A DNA stretch of 64,000 nt from Epiperipatus broadwayi (taxonomy: Eukaryota > Onychophora > Udeonychophora > Euonychophora > Peripatidae): the NCBI GenBank assembly GCA_028023455.1, contig JAQFVV010006451.1:667501-731500 (forward strand), read 5' to 3'. Below the pieces are notes generated by a model, which saw nothing but the letters and a program-made list of their open reading frames with translations, made no database searches and was not told where the DNA came from. The position numbers and the translations under genes were made by a program. Below, one piece after another: positions 1 to 12,440 of this stretch; within the stretch, counting starts at the first letter, position 1, and each line of letters begins with the position of its first letter.

Positions 1-1200
1 AACGTCTTACAATATTGTTAATAGATAGGTGTTTGATTATTTTTAGTTGGAAAGTATCGCTAAAACCTTCATCGCAAAGTAAATAACAGAGCCGTGAGTA
101 GTGTCCTTTTTATTATTAGAAAAGCTATTTCAAGGTCCTTTCTATTTAAGGATTTTCCAATGTTTATTCTTTTGATACTGAGCTTAAAATGATCATTTAA
201 ATATATTATAAATTATAATAAGAGAGTGGATCCTTTGAAACCATTAACATGCACGATAAGGTCTCAGTAAGCTTGATATTGCTTAGTATTCTCTATTTAT
301 GATATCGATATTTTTTGGTATTTTTATATCTTTAATTTTAGAAGAAAATTAACATATTCTTTATATTAGTTATGCCCAAATTTCCATTCCACATACATGC
401 AATATTGATATAAAAATAGAATCGCAATGGGAGTCAGATGATCTTCAAAATTGCATTTTTATAATAGGCCAAATTTATCACATAGTCCAGATCAAAATCT
501 CCTTACACATCATTATATATTATGTATGTAATCCCCACCCTTAACTCCTTTGTGAATATTGATTTAATCATGCACTGCATCCTGAAGATTTTTTAAAAGT
601 TAGTAAATAAATACATTAATATTTAATGATCACATTTTCTATACTAGCACATTAATTGTTGATAAACAGAGCAAAACTCTCCATACAGTATTACCACCTG
701 TGCTAAACAGAGTAATCACATGGATGCAGAATAATGCATAAAATCCCTATCTATTGTCTTACTCATTCAATATCCCCAGTACTATTTTCTGGCTTGTAGC
801 CATCAGTCAGTGAGGAGCTTTAGATCTGAGAGCACTGCATCTAGATCTTAGGATCTAATGTAAACCCTCTAGCAACCACCTTTTATCTCTACTTAACTAC
901 AAAACTATGAGAATGAAATTGAAAATACAAAAAATGTTTTCAATCTAAGCTCAATAGCTTTAGCAGTTCCAGCACCCATACATTTTAATGTCTTTGGCTC
1001 TTTTACAATAGCCATAGCCACCACTGTCCTATTAGGCAGGATTGGTGGTCAGACCCATATGACTATAAGCTATTGAGCTTAGATTGAAAATATTTTTTGT
1101 ATTTTCAATTTCATTCTCATAGTTTTGTAGTTAAGTAGAGATAAAAGGTGGTTGCTAGAGGGTTGCATTAGATCCTAAGATCTAGATGCAGTGCTCTCAG

Positions 1201-1259
1201 ATCCAAAGCTCCTCACTGACGAAGGCCACAAGCCAGAAACTAGTCTGGGGATATTGGAT
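1201..1259 (+). ncRNA. Type I hammerhead ribozyme, HH-A copy 1
   Basis: The core CTGACGA is at 1216-1222 (position 7 is free to vary). Helix II is GGC/GCC with loop CACAA and an A-A first pair (1223-1235). GAA is at 1236-1238. Helix III is the loopless palindrome ACTAGT (1239-1244), and the cleavage base is C1245. Helix I has an inner TCCTCA/TGGGGA stem, a 3x2 internal loop (AGC/TA) and an outer ATCCAA/TTGGAT stem. An internal loop in helix I facing the helix II loop is the usual site of the tertiary contact in natural hammerheads. Activity is inferred, not shown. Confidence 0.8.
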
Positions 1260-1656
1260 GAGTAGGCATTAGATAGGGATTTTATGCACAAGCCTTCTGG
1301 CATCCATTGATTACTCTGTTTAGCACAGGTGGCAATACTGTATGGAGAGTTTTGCTCTGTTTAGCAACAATTAATGTGCTAGTATAGAAAATGTGATCAT
1401 GTGATGCTTAATGGTTTAACACCAATCCTGCCTAATAGGATAGTGGTGGCTATGGTTGTAAAAGAGCCAAAGACACCAAAATGTATGGGTGCTGAACTGA
1501 GTTCAGACCCATATGACTATATAAGCTATTGAGCTTAGATTGAAAATATTTTTTGTATTTTCAATTTCATTCTCATAGTTTTGTAGTTAAGTAGAGATAA
1601 AAGGTGGTTGCTAGAGGGTTGCATTAGATCCTAAGATCTAGATGCAGTGCTCTCAG

Positions 1657-1715
1657 ATCCAAAGCTCCTCACTGACGAAGGCCACAAGCCAGAAACTAGT
1701 CTGGGGATATTGGAT
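1657..1715 (+). ncRNA. Type I hammerhead ribozyme, HH-A copy 2
   Basis: The sequence is the same as the copy 456 bases upstream: CTGACGA at 1672-1678, GAA followed by the palindrome ACTAGT, predicted cleavage after C1701, and an intact two-part helix I. Cleavage at both copies of a transcript would release a unit of about 456 nt. Confidence 0.8.
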
Positions 1716-2171
1716 GAGTAGGCATTAGATAGGGATTTTATGCACAAGCCTTCTGGCATCCATTGATTACTCTGTTTAGCACAGGTGGCAATACTGTATG
1801 GAGAGTTTTGCTCTGTTTAACATTAATATTTAATTGAGGTTTAAAATTATAATCTGAGTTATCAATAATAATAAGTAGTAGAAATCATTCATATATTTAT
1901 TTGAGATATTTGTTATCAAAATTGTGAATGTAATAATCTTGTCACTTGGAAATCAACATGCAATTACATAAATACTTCAAAAGTAAAGATTTCATGCAGA
2001 AGTAAAGGATATAAATTTACATTTTGCAATTCTGTTTAGTGCTTACATTTGCTTATAGTAAATACTAGAATTATGCTGATTTTTTCCGACTAATCTCTCC
2101 AGGCATCTTTTAGAGGTAGAGATTATTCAGAACGTTGCAAAGGTACTTATATATATATATATATATAAACC

Positions 2172-3280
2172 TAAGTCTCATTCTTTACCCAATATGATAT
2201 GCTTCTCAGAAAAACACATGCAAATGAAATCGCTTAAAAATCAACGTAACTTACATTGAAAAGGGGGGATGCTGTCTGTGATTTTTCAAAATTCGCGTAA
2301 AAGCAAAGCACCAACATAAAATTACTTTAAAATTCGCGCAAAAAAAAAAAATAGGGAAATAAAATATGACTAATAAAAAATTTCAAATTTGAAAAAAATT
2401 GATACAAGACAAACTTTTTTTAACTATAATATTTAATTTTATTCAAAATAATATATTTTTATGCATAATTTTTACAGTATAGTAATTGACATTTTTTATA
2501 CATGCTTTAATTATTATAGCTATTTGTTCCAAAAACATGTTCATTTGCAAACAACCAGTAACTTCTACTTATGTTGTAACAGTGATTTTCTGGTGACAAC
2601 GATTAGGTAATTAATCTTTGAGATGATGATTTTATTAATTGTTTATGAAACTATCAACTAAAAATTAAATTCTTATTTTTGTCTTTAATTTTCAATTTGA
2701 TTCTAAAAAATCAAATTTCACATTAATTCTCAGAGTCGCAGTAAGTAATTTTTAAATTGTTAATTACAATTAAAAATCGGGATTTTAATTTTTAATTGTC
2801 AAATTTAATTGTGCCCACTGCTATACTGACCTTTTAAAAATAAACTTGTGGACACTAAATGATTAATAATTGATTAGCGTTCTTTTTAAAAAGCAAAAAC
2901 AGAATGTGATTTAAAATGCAAAATTAACACGTACAATGTTTGAACAAATTTACATTATAATCTAAGTAAAATTTAATGTGTGTATACATAAAATGTGAAA
3001 TTATGATTTCAATTTCATTATTGCATAAAATGCTTACTATTATAAAGCACTGAAAAATATTGAAATTACCAAGATGAAAGTCTAATCAATAGGGGAAATA
3101 CTATTACTTTCAATATAACATAAGTGCACAAAATTTATTATTTAAAGTAGTACGCATTACTCGGGTTCATACACCTGAGTCTATTTTTACGCAGATCTTA
3201 TTTAACACACTTCCTGGTGAAACACGAATCGCGAACTTCAAAATCGTGTTAAATAAGTCCATGTAAAAAGAGACCAAATG
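2172..3280. other. 1.1 kb present in arm 1 and absent from arm 2
   Basis: On both sides arm 1 aligns to arm 2: the TA run at 2150-2170, and the segment beginning TATGACC near 3280. In arm 2 these two points are adjacent near 22685. The extra DNA is non-coding and AT-rich, with a C-run and A-run near 2265-2355. Because the junction lies in a TA microsatellite, a target duplication cannot be read. It may be an insertion in arm 1 or a deletion in arm 2. Confidence 0.6.
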
Positions 3281-3660
3281 TATATGACCGACAGATGGAG
3301 ATTTATCAGTCCTCCAATACTATATTTTGTTATATAAACATCTAAATTCAGAATTAACTGTCTTTTTTTCATTAACTTCTACCTTCCAGATCAGCTGTTT
3401 ATTTCAAGCTAATTTGCTACTCATCAGAGGCTAGCCTTATCCTTCACTGATGATAGTAATTAGCTTGAAATCAGCTGATCTGAAGGTGGAGCTAATGAAA
3501 CTGATAGTTAATTCTGACTCCTTTTTGACATATATGTAAACAAAATATGCTTGTTGAGAGGTTTTGGTAAAGCTCCATCTATTGATCATAAATGTTAGCA
3601 GTTATGATCTTACATGATTTATAAACTTGTTTTTTGTTTATATATATATAAAGGAATTTT
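3280..3660 (+). mobile_element. HH-C palindromic ribozyme element in arm 1
   Basis: This is an imperfect snap-back element. CAGATGGAGATTTATC on the left answers GGTAAAGCTCCATCTATTG on the right, with the centre near 3435. The terminal motif GTAAAGCTCCATCTA is shared with HH-D elements at 28 and 61 kb, so the families are related. The right half carries a near-intact hammerhead. The left half has a broken one in which extra bases separate GAAA from the helix III palindrome. Confidence 0.6.
3441..3486 (+). ncRNA. Hammerhead ribozyme, HH-C
   Basis: The core CTGATGA is at 3447-3453. Helix II is AGT/GCT with loop AATTA and a T-T first pair. GAA is at 3467-3469. Helix III is the perfect palindrome ATCAGCTGAT (3470-3479) and the cleavage base is C3480. 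Helix I is six perfect pairs, CCTTCA/TGAAGG. The weak helix II suggests partial decay. Confidence 0.7.
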
Positions 3661-3974
3661 GTGTAATTCTGATTGTATCCCTGAAAATGATTGGATAGAA
3701 TTCTATTAAAAAATATCAATATATAGTTAGTATTTACAATAAGCAAATGTACATATAAATGAATCAGAAATATATTATGATATAGGAGTAAATATATAAA
3801 CAGCTATCTGCACCTGTATTGGGATATAATGTAGATCATTGCAAATCCAGAACTCTCCTAGTTTGAAAATCTATTGAGTAGAATCCAGTTGAAATGTTAG
3901 GCAATTACTAATAATGTGTAAATAAACAGATGGATATATGAATAAAGTAAAAATATATATTTATATTTGTTTAC

Positions 3975-3980
3975 ACACAC

Positions 3981-4014
<34 letters not shown>
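3975..4014. repeat. TA microsatellite
   Basis: A run of TA dinucleotides follows a short CA-rich stretch. The counterpart in arm 2 is at about 21991-22024, where it is TA followed by GT. The 91-codon open frame across it is only repeat-derived. Confidence 0.9.
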
Positions 4015-4017
<3 letters not shown>

Positions 4018-7000
4018 CTCTTGGGTGTTTACAAATATGTATTATATATATATGCTGCTTACAGTGTGTGAAAATGTTTGTTTAATTTTTCATGAACTAC
4101 TTAAAAACCATCTATATACACAAGTTACTCAAGAAAGTAGCCAACAAGAATACAAAAGGCAAATATGTCAAAATGGATATTTCTTATTAGCAATAGCTGC
4201 TTCATATAACTGAAAAAAAAAAAAATGTTCACTGGATTTAAATTCTAGAATATATCACTTTTATGTGTTAAGATTATCCAAAAAAAATACTATGCTAAAA
4301 TTGTTGGGAAGCATTCTTTATATAGTTGAGTCTGGTATTCAGTTTTTAGAATCCCCCAATGCAAATTTTGTAATTATGTATAATTCATCTCAGTAAAATA
4401 TACTAGATATAATTCTTAAATAATCCACTATCATGTGAAGGCTTTCGATTTATTCATCACGTGGTTTTCTCTCTTATATTATTTATTAGTTAAAAATAGT
4501 CAGTACCTATTTATTAACCAACTCTTAGATGTGGTAATGTTATCAGATATGCTCTCTCAAATCTTAAGTTTATCTGAAAATTGTCAAATACCAAAAAAGT
4601 GTTTTATAATGATACATCTGGGTTTGAACCAGTCCTACACTTTATCATATAGATAGTAATAAATAAAAGATTATATGGTCTTTTAGATCTACATATTATA
4701 ATGGTGATAGAATCATCTTTTACAAAATGTAGAGGAAAAATGACGTTATAATTTTTTTCCAGTTACAAATAAAGATATAATGAAACATAAACGCAAACAA
4801 TTGATATATGATTAGAATCTGAAATATAATAGCAAAATAACAAAATAAAAATTATTGATTGCCATGTTTATTAATTGAATTAGAAAATGTCCTTGTTGTG
4901 ATAACGTATCAATTTTTGATATTTCTAAGCTATGGGGTAAACAAAATTAATTTCACTTTTTAAATTAACTTCAGAATGAATTTTGTCCTAATTTAATTAC
5001 GATTTCTCATTATTGAGTGAAGAAAAAGTACAAAAAATACTAGAAGTAAATAATAAAATTATCGAAACTATTTTTCTTCATCACAATATTATTTGATTTT
5101 TGTATTTTCTATTTTCACCTGTTAATATATGAAGTTAAGTAGAAATTAAATAAGATTTATTAGAAGAAAAAAAAAGCAATTATAGAGTGTTATATCGGAA
5201 TGATGGAACTAATATTTTATTGTCAATATTCAAGCTAAATTAATTAAAGTTGTATTGATAAGTAATTATAATAGTTTGAAAAAATTATTTGAATATTTTA
5301 TAAAAAAAATGAGAGAAAAAGATGGAATTGGAAATTAATTACTATATGCGTATATTAATAACAGGCAGCTGAGCAGGTGTTACAACTTTCTCCTAAAAAA
5401 TTTTTATTCTACTTTTAATCTGAAATTGATCTTTTAACTAGGCGTAAATCTAAATTAATAGCGTGAAAATGGTCTGTAGGGACCTCTACTAGTCTTAACC
5501 GAAAGTTCTTGTATATATATATAGATAGTGGCACCAAAATATTTGTCAATTGCCCAAGTCCATATGTTAAAATAAATTTCAAATTAGATTTCTTATGGAC
5601 AAGAAAAAATGAAACACGTGAAAAATAAGATTGTCAAACCTGAGTCCAAAGAGTATTACAGATATATGAATATATTGTAAATTAAGATGGAGATGTAGCT
5701 AAGAAAAGATTTACTAAATTTAAAAATATTTACGGTAGAACAATTATTACGACTCATTCTCAAACAATGTTAAATAAATGAAGTGGATATATTTTATATG
5801 CAAGAAACAAAAATAGAGAAATATTAAAGAACTGTCATAATAGATATGAGAGATTCAGGTGATCATAGTTTCTAGCTTATCCGATGATAAAAGATCACTT
5901 TTAAAATGCCCATCTACAGTAGGGAGAAGATGTAGTGATTTTTTCACTGTGTATTATAGTGATATGATGATTTGAGACTTTAAAGCTTTCGGGCTGGATA
6001 AATATTTTTTAAAATTTAAAAATATTATAGGCATACATTAGAATTTTTATTAAATTTAAAGATTAATATCAAATCTTTTTTGAAAATTTCTACTTTCAAA
6101 TGTATAGCTGGTAGTTTTGGACAACCAACAAGTCTTTTTCATAAAGTTTCTTCCATTATCAAAACCACATGTAAAATGGAGCGGGAATTAATAATTTGTA
6201 AAACCATGATTAATACTTAATTTATGTATTTATTGAAAGTTAAGTGTTAAATAAATAAATGCCTGATAAAACTATAGTTCTATCTCACAAATCAGAAAAG
6301 AAGAGCACATTGCGACGGGTAAGCTATGTGGAGCTTTAACTTGTTCTAGTAAGATCTGATTGATTCAAAATATATTTTAGCAGTCAATATTATATTTTTG
6401 TTTCAGTAATGTTTTTAACCATATATTTGAAATGTAAATCATGGTCCACAAATGAAACAAATTTGATTATCCAAAAATGCTTTATGAAGAGAATTTTTCG
6501 AAAATTTTTTGATCTTTTATTAAATTCAACAATTGTAATAATTTAACCTAATAAAAATAATTAATGTTCTTTTGTAAAGTTATACTACATTGATGCATTA
6601 CACTGGCTTGATATTGTAGAATTGTTCTCATATATTATATATCATGGAAATGAGGTAATCAAAATTAAAAGAATTTTCTACGGTTTTGGATCTGATTGAT
6701 CTTAGTTATAACACTAATTTTTATTTTTCCTCTTTAGATATGGCAGGCATAGTTAAAATATGAAAAATTGGAAATATAATTATAAAAATATAATATATTT
6801 TACATTTATTACACGGTTGAAATATATATTTAAAAAATATTTAAAAGCTTGCACAATTGAATTACTTTTCTTTCATATAATAAGTTCGTCATTGTTATTT
6901 TAATGACATGGAAAAGTAATTTTTAATAATAAATAGTGTAAAAAAAATACTGATTGAATTCTTATGCAAACACTATTATATGCGGTATATGAAAAAATAT

Positions 7001-8017
7001 TAATCTTTGCTTGAATTTCAATTTTATTTATATCATTAATGGAATGCAGATTACTTAGTGATTCACCTACAGCAATTATTGATTATAATGTTTTGAGTAA
7101 ATTTATTAAAAGTATAAGAACTTTATGTAATTTAAATAATGGCAAAACTCTGTCAGATAGTGAAAATTATTTTTCAAGCTTATATAATCGTAATAAATAG
7201 AGTTCAACTAATTTCAAAAATATTAATCACAATGAACACTACATGCTCATGCGCTTAAGGTAGAGTATACCTGAATCATGGTGACGAGATTGTAACTAAA
7301 TGGTTAATACTTAGGTGCATGCTCAGTAGAACATTAGTGTTACGCTGACGATAATGAGAATTTTAGACTCTCAAAATGCTAAGTTTATAGTGTAGTTTGA
7401 AAAACATTATTAATCAGCATACCAATAGTGTTCCATTAGCTGCATAAATATTAACCATTCAGTTGCAAGTTATATACCATGATTCTGCTAAGACTGCACG
7501 AAAGTTACGCTTTGGCAAGTTGTTCATTGTGGATTAATGTATTTTTGAAATTTCGGTTGCCTTCCGTTTATCTACATTTATACAGGAACTTTTATAAAGT
7601 GGGATTTCATATATATTACTATATTCGATTTAATCAACTTAAAAAATTGTAGGGGACATCCATCGTAACATAACAAGAGGAAAAATACTATTAGTAACCA
7701 CTAAACAAAATTAATAATCAAGGTGAATGATTGCTATACAAATTTATGTTAATTTATATCTGAACCCCCTTAGAGATTAAAAAGATAAATGTTATTGCGA
7801 TAATTCAGCAAATAGTTTATCTTAGGATGTCAGTTTTAAAATATTATTACCTATTTTGGCAGCATTATTGCTGAACATTTTACAGATATTACCAAAAATT
7901 CCTATTTTTACTTCAATGTTTACATTTTAAATAATCTTCGGAAATATTCAACATACATATATTAACAATTCATGAGTACAATGTTCCATATCTTGGATTA
8001 TTGATGAACTAGATAAG

Positions 8018-8105
8018 GGATTTTATGGCAAGTCTTCCAACATCCATTGATTACTTCTAGTATGGCACAGGGATGGCACTACTGTACAGGAGAGTTTTCC
8101 TTTCT
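8018..8105 (+). mobile_element. Truncated HH-A fragment at the inner end of arm 1
   Basis: The phrases ACTAGATAAGGGATTTTATG, CATCCATTGATTAC and GGAGAGTTTT match the part of HH-A downstream of the ribozyme. The fragment starts where homology between arm 1 and arm 2 stops. Arm 2 holds only a few bases of it (CTAGTACCTACTCATCC, about 17268-17284). An HH-A copy therefore lies at the breakpoint of the large inverted duplication. Confidence 0.65.
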
Positions 8106-11100
8106 AATCATGAGAGATATGTGTCATAATATTATGAAATTATTACCTTTGCTACTTGACATTATTTTTTCTAGTTACCATAATTTCATATAAATATGTG
8201 AATCTCACAATTACTTTTTTGTTAGATTTGTTAGGGATTAAGAATATAATATTCCATTAGCGACTCTAATGATCTCAAAAATCTTGATTGGAATTTTCTA
8301 AAAATTAGTAACTGATTGTGTATCTTAAGAATTAAAATTACATTGGCATGAATATTTTATCATGTGCCATATATATTTGAAGTTTGTCTGAATAATTCGT
8401 ACAGTTGTTGAGTTAGACCTTTAAATAAATTACTTATGTATGTTTAAACTTATAAATTAAGTTATCTTGTAATAATCAATTAATGACACACTTTATTATT
8501 TTTAACAATGTGCTTTTATTACCCACCCCTTGATTTGTTAAATGAATTGCCCCTGCAATTTCTTCATAGAACTCTTGTATCTTTAATCTTCTCTGTTATT
8601 CTAATTTGACAATTTTTAGGAGTTTTGTGTGATAAAAACTTTAGTTATTAAAAAGATGGCAAATTTTAATTGCAAAAAATGCATAATAATATCTTTAAAT
8701 ATAGTTCCATCTTTTGGGAGCATGGAATAGCATTTCTGGATCATGTATCCAACCTACGAACCACAAATATTTGTGGATAAAAATGGGAATATAGAAAAAG
8801 AGGCTATTGGAAAGATGTGTGGTACATAGTCAACCATAATACCTTAATTAATAAAAAAGAAAACCATGTAAAATTATTGATACTAATGAAAACATAGTAT
8901 TATTTCACAATTTGATAGTAAGAAAATCAGGGTCCTACATCCACATGATTTAAAGATATTAGCAGCCCAACGTATTATATTTATGTAGTACATGCTTATT
9001 AAGTTAAAGTCTCCTGATGTTTGACTTCATTTTCTTACTATTGTAGTTTATTTTTTTAAGGGTAGAGTGAGGTTATGATTTACTAAGGCTATTTAATATA
9101 TTGAAGCTGGAAATATAGTACATATTTCTACTTACAACATTTACCAATGTTGTCATGACTTTAGTATGGGTTTAGACACAATCTTATATTAACTGACATC
9201 CCATCTCAAATAGGTGGAAGTATATTTTTAATGTTAGTAACCTTTTTGATTCTATTAATTTTATTTTATAATTAAAACTATTTCTTTTTGAAGTAAGTGA
9301 TTTAATATTTGTAGTAAAATGTATATTGTGTTTATTTTGTTAAAATCTAATTGAACCCTTGATTTCTGTAAAAAATGTTGTAAAATATTTTTAAATTCTT
9401 TTATTAAAATCATTTTTCTTCAATTAATCAGTTGGTGACATTTTATATTTATCTTTTAATCTTGTCTAGCATGGAAAGTCAATTATTTCAACAATGTAAC
9501 TATTTGTAGGAATGTTTTGTAAATTTCGCTTAAGTTTTATGTCAAACATGTTTGAAAGTCATTGTATTCCAAATTCCTAAAATTTTCCTGAATAAAATCT
9601 ACAAGTATTTCGTTAAATCAAACTTAAATAGATCCTGTTAGTACAATGACTGATAAACTTAATATGCTTGTTGTTGTTTTTTTTAATTAGCAAATCAACT
9701 CTTGGGGCATGTTCATGCAAAGTTATAGATTTCTCTCTCCAAAGGGTGCACCAACTCAGAGGAACAGTTAGACATTGGGAATTAACATAACACGTGATTC
9801 AATCATAGATAAAGATCAGAACACATAAATATTGGAAAATTCCGATAAGGATTATTATTGAGTTTCTGCAATAAAATGGTTCACTGAAGAGTGTGTTGTG
9901 ATTCAGTACATCATGATTGTTGTCTGACTGGCTAAAAAGACGACCCTGCTTTCTGGAGTTTGTCCCACCAGCCCATCCATGCCTTTCCAGCTTTTAAACA
10001 TCCAGCCAGAGATCACCGTTAAAGCAGCTCGGAAATGATCTTAACGCTAACTGCCTGCTTCAAATCCATGAATGTCAACATCAGACTTTGAGGTAACATC
10101 CACCGCTGCAGCCATTGATTCCATTTTACTTGCTTTTCCAAATCAATACTAATTTATATTTTATAATAATTTGTGTGATAAATATAAGTATTTGGTTGAA
10201 AATGTGCTTTAATTTTATTAAATTTAAAATATATTCTTATAAAATCTATATTATTTTGATGTACAAATTTAAATTAATCTCTTGTTGGTTTATTTAGAAT
10301 ATTTGATTTACTGAAATTTCTGGTACAAAATTCAATGAGCTATTAACTTTAAATTTCTCCATTAGTTTTTCCAGTCAAAATCATTACAGGAGACTTACTT
10401 CCCATAAATTAATTAATAGAAAGCTCATTTAGTTTTGTATATCATATATAAATTTATTTAAATGATTGATTTTTTAAAAGTATCTTACTATTGCCTCCCA
10501 TTTAAAAATAGCCCTGTGACTATTTCTGAAAGATTAAAGAATTTTAGTGAGTCAATTAAGTAAAATCTATTACAGTGTTTTATCAGTATATGTTTCCATA
10601 CATATATATTCTTATTTATCAAAAAAATAGTAAAATTCGATGTATAATTTATTAGGCTTGCATATTGTCAAACTTATTGAAGTGAGTTTGATATGTAATA
10701 CCCAGTTTGTTTGTGTTAATTAAAAGACTGCTTTATTTTGCAATCTTCAACGATGAATCATTTAATAATTTACCAATAAATAAAATATTGTAAAGTGTGA
10801 AAAACAATTTATATTTTAGTTTTAATTTTTGGCTCTTTCTTTATATTATGTTATGATCCATTCAGGTAATGCCTTAAGGCCTCTGGGACTTTTTATTATG
10901 AGGGAGTCGATTATTTTACTCAGGAATTAAGTTATTAATTTTGTTAGTGATACACTATCTATATATATGTATATATATATATGTCTAAGGTAATATGTGT
11001 ATTAGCCATAACCATTCATTTATTATTATTATTTTGCTTTGCTAATTGCTCCTTAGGACCTTCGGAATTTCAAATATGACCAGTCCAATCTTCACTTTCC

Positions 11101-12165
11101 TCAAAGTAGACTTTAGTTCATACCCAATATTCTTTTTCAAGACATGATTAAGATGTGTATGGCAAGTCCAGTACATCAAAAATATTTTATTATTATCTAG
11201 AGAATGCTAGCTGGAGGGCCATTTTTCTCTTATCTACCTGTACATATCAGGAATATTTAGCAAAGCCATCCAGAGTTTCTAACAGACCTTATTTATTTTG
11301 TTGTAATCTATAATAGTTCATTTGCCTTTTCTATCATTTTATATCTTTATTTAGCAAAACTTGAAATGCCTTCTGCCATGATGGCACGTCCTTCACAACA
11401 AATTTCATAATTAATTAAATATGACTGTATAATTGTCAATTATTTATTTAAGAACTATTTTGCTTCCTACACCATTATATGTAAATGATTTTAAATGTAT
11501 TAGTGTTTTAAATGCCGATCTTTCATGTCTTTGTAATACATATATAAAACAGATTTATTTGTAATATCTTTGAAGAGTACTAATAATATTTTATTGTTGA
11601 TTAATTTACCACACTAATTAATAAACTTTTACATTGTTTGTCAAAGCCAGATCAAAACAAGTTAAAGAAAATAAATAAGTTGTATAAACAAGACTACTTA
11701 TTTTGTACTAAATTCCTCAATAAATTCCTATAATATTGTTAGTTTAAATAAGCTTAGTTTGTCATCACTCCCAATCTCTAAGGTTAATTACTCTATTTAT
11801 TTAAATATTTCTTTGATTTAAATTCAATTCCTTGTAATGTTGCCATAAAGAATTATCATTATTATGGTTCAAACCATTAGTAATCGATCAAATCATATCT
11901 GTACTGTTCTGCAATCATCAGAATCCATTAAATCATTGATTTTTCATATAAACCCTTTATTATTTTGAGTCTCTATTTGAACCATGACCTCCAGCTGGGA
12001 CGGAATAAAACCAAGCACTGCTAGTGTCATCACAAACATTATCCATTAGTCAGAGAGGCAATAGTTTAGGCAAATAGGTTAGGATTCATCCTTGTCCTGA
12101 CATATGTATCTTGTGCATGGTTGGATTCAAGGTACTTTTGCTTGTATTATTGGTCTTGTTGAATG
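8106..12165. other. Single-copy AT-rich spacer; one GC-richer patch at 9880-10110
   Basis: This stretch lies between the arms and contains no convincing gene. The patch at 9880-10110 is clearly richer in G and C, with phrases such as CTGGAGTTTGTCCCACCAGC, but its frames are interrupted by stops. It may be a fragment of an old mobile element. The 60-codon frame at 10115-10297 is low-complexity and not supported. Confidence 0.5.
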
Positions 12166-12169
12166 AATA

Positions 12170-12440
12170 CACAATTTTGACCAGCACAATATGGTGTAGC
12201 TGAAAATTATTCTGGTCCATTTCAAGTTAGATGTTGGATTTAAAGACATATAGATGTCAGAAAATTTCAGATTTTCTACTTAATAGTTAAGTAGTAGATA
12301 AATGCTGGGCTCAAGTTGGTATTTTAGATCTAGTAGCTGAATATCCTCATGCCTCACTGATGAGAACCATTAGCTCGAAACTGGTTTGGGGATTGGAATA
12401 ATTCTTGATAGAGATTTTAAATGTTTTTTTGAAGCATTTA
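12170..12440 (+). mobile_element. HH-D ribozyme element
   Basis: The segment shares ordered blocks with the element at 61.1-61.4 kb and, more distantly, with the HH-B units: GACATATAGATGTC, then TAGATAAATGCTG, then AGTTGGTATTTTAGATCTAG, then the hammerhead, then GATAGAGATTTTAAATG. It is non-coding and single, and I see no clear target duplication. Confidence 0.6.
12352..12391 (+). ncRNA. Hammerhead ribozyme, HH-D
   Basis: The core CTGATGA is at 12357-12363. Helix II reads GAAC-CATTA-GCTC, one change from a perfect GAGC/GCTC stem. GAA is at 12377-12379, helix III is ACTGGT, position 17 is T12386, and helix I is CCTCA/TGGGG. The core bases C3, G5, A6, G8, A9, G12 and A14 are all intact. Confidence 0.65.

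Larger units (their letters stand above)
628..1820 (+). mobile_element. HH-A ribozyme element: one inverted plus two tandem units, 14 bp TSD
   Basis: The insertion is flanked by the 14-base direct repeat CATTAATATTTAAT (614-627 and 1821-1834). Arm 2 of the inverted repeat, near 23020-23040, has a single copy and no insert, so occupied and empty sites can be compared. Inside are one inverted unit (about 628-1046), a direct unit (from about 1047) and a second, partial direct unit (from about 1505), with a 456 bp spacing between the two direct ribozymes. There is no open reading frame. An inverted partial copy followed by direct repeats is the layout known for Penelope-like pseudo-LTRs, so I infer a non-autonomous Penelope-like or retrozyme-type element. 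Confidence 0.75.
1..8020 (+). repeat. Giant inverted repeat, arm 1
   Basis: This is the left arm of a long inverted repeat whose partner is 17255-23662. The reverse complement of the window's first 50 bases is readable at about 23610-23660. Matching landmarks run inward through the TA run at 2150 / 22700, the palindrome at 3400 / 22540, the AT run at 3990 / 22010 and the GGCAGCTGAGCAG block at 5365 / 20668, to the end near 8020 / 17265. Divergence from arm 2 is visible by eye, with many small indels. Arm 1 alone has the insertion at 628-1820 and the extra 1.1 kb at 2172-3280. The repeat appears to continue left of the window. No host gene was seen in it. Confidence 0.85.

Noticed and set aside
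9895-9930. CACTGAAGAGTGTG as a hammerhead core
   Set aside because: CTGAAGA is present but no GAAA follows a pairable helix II.
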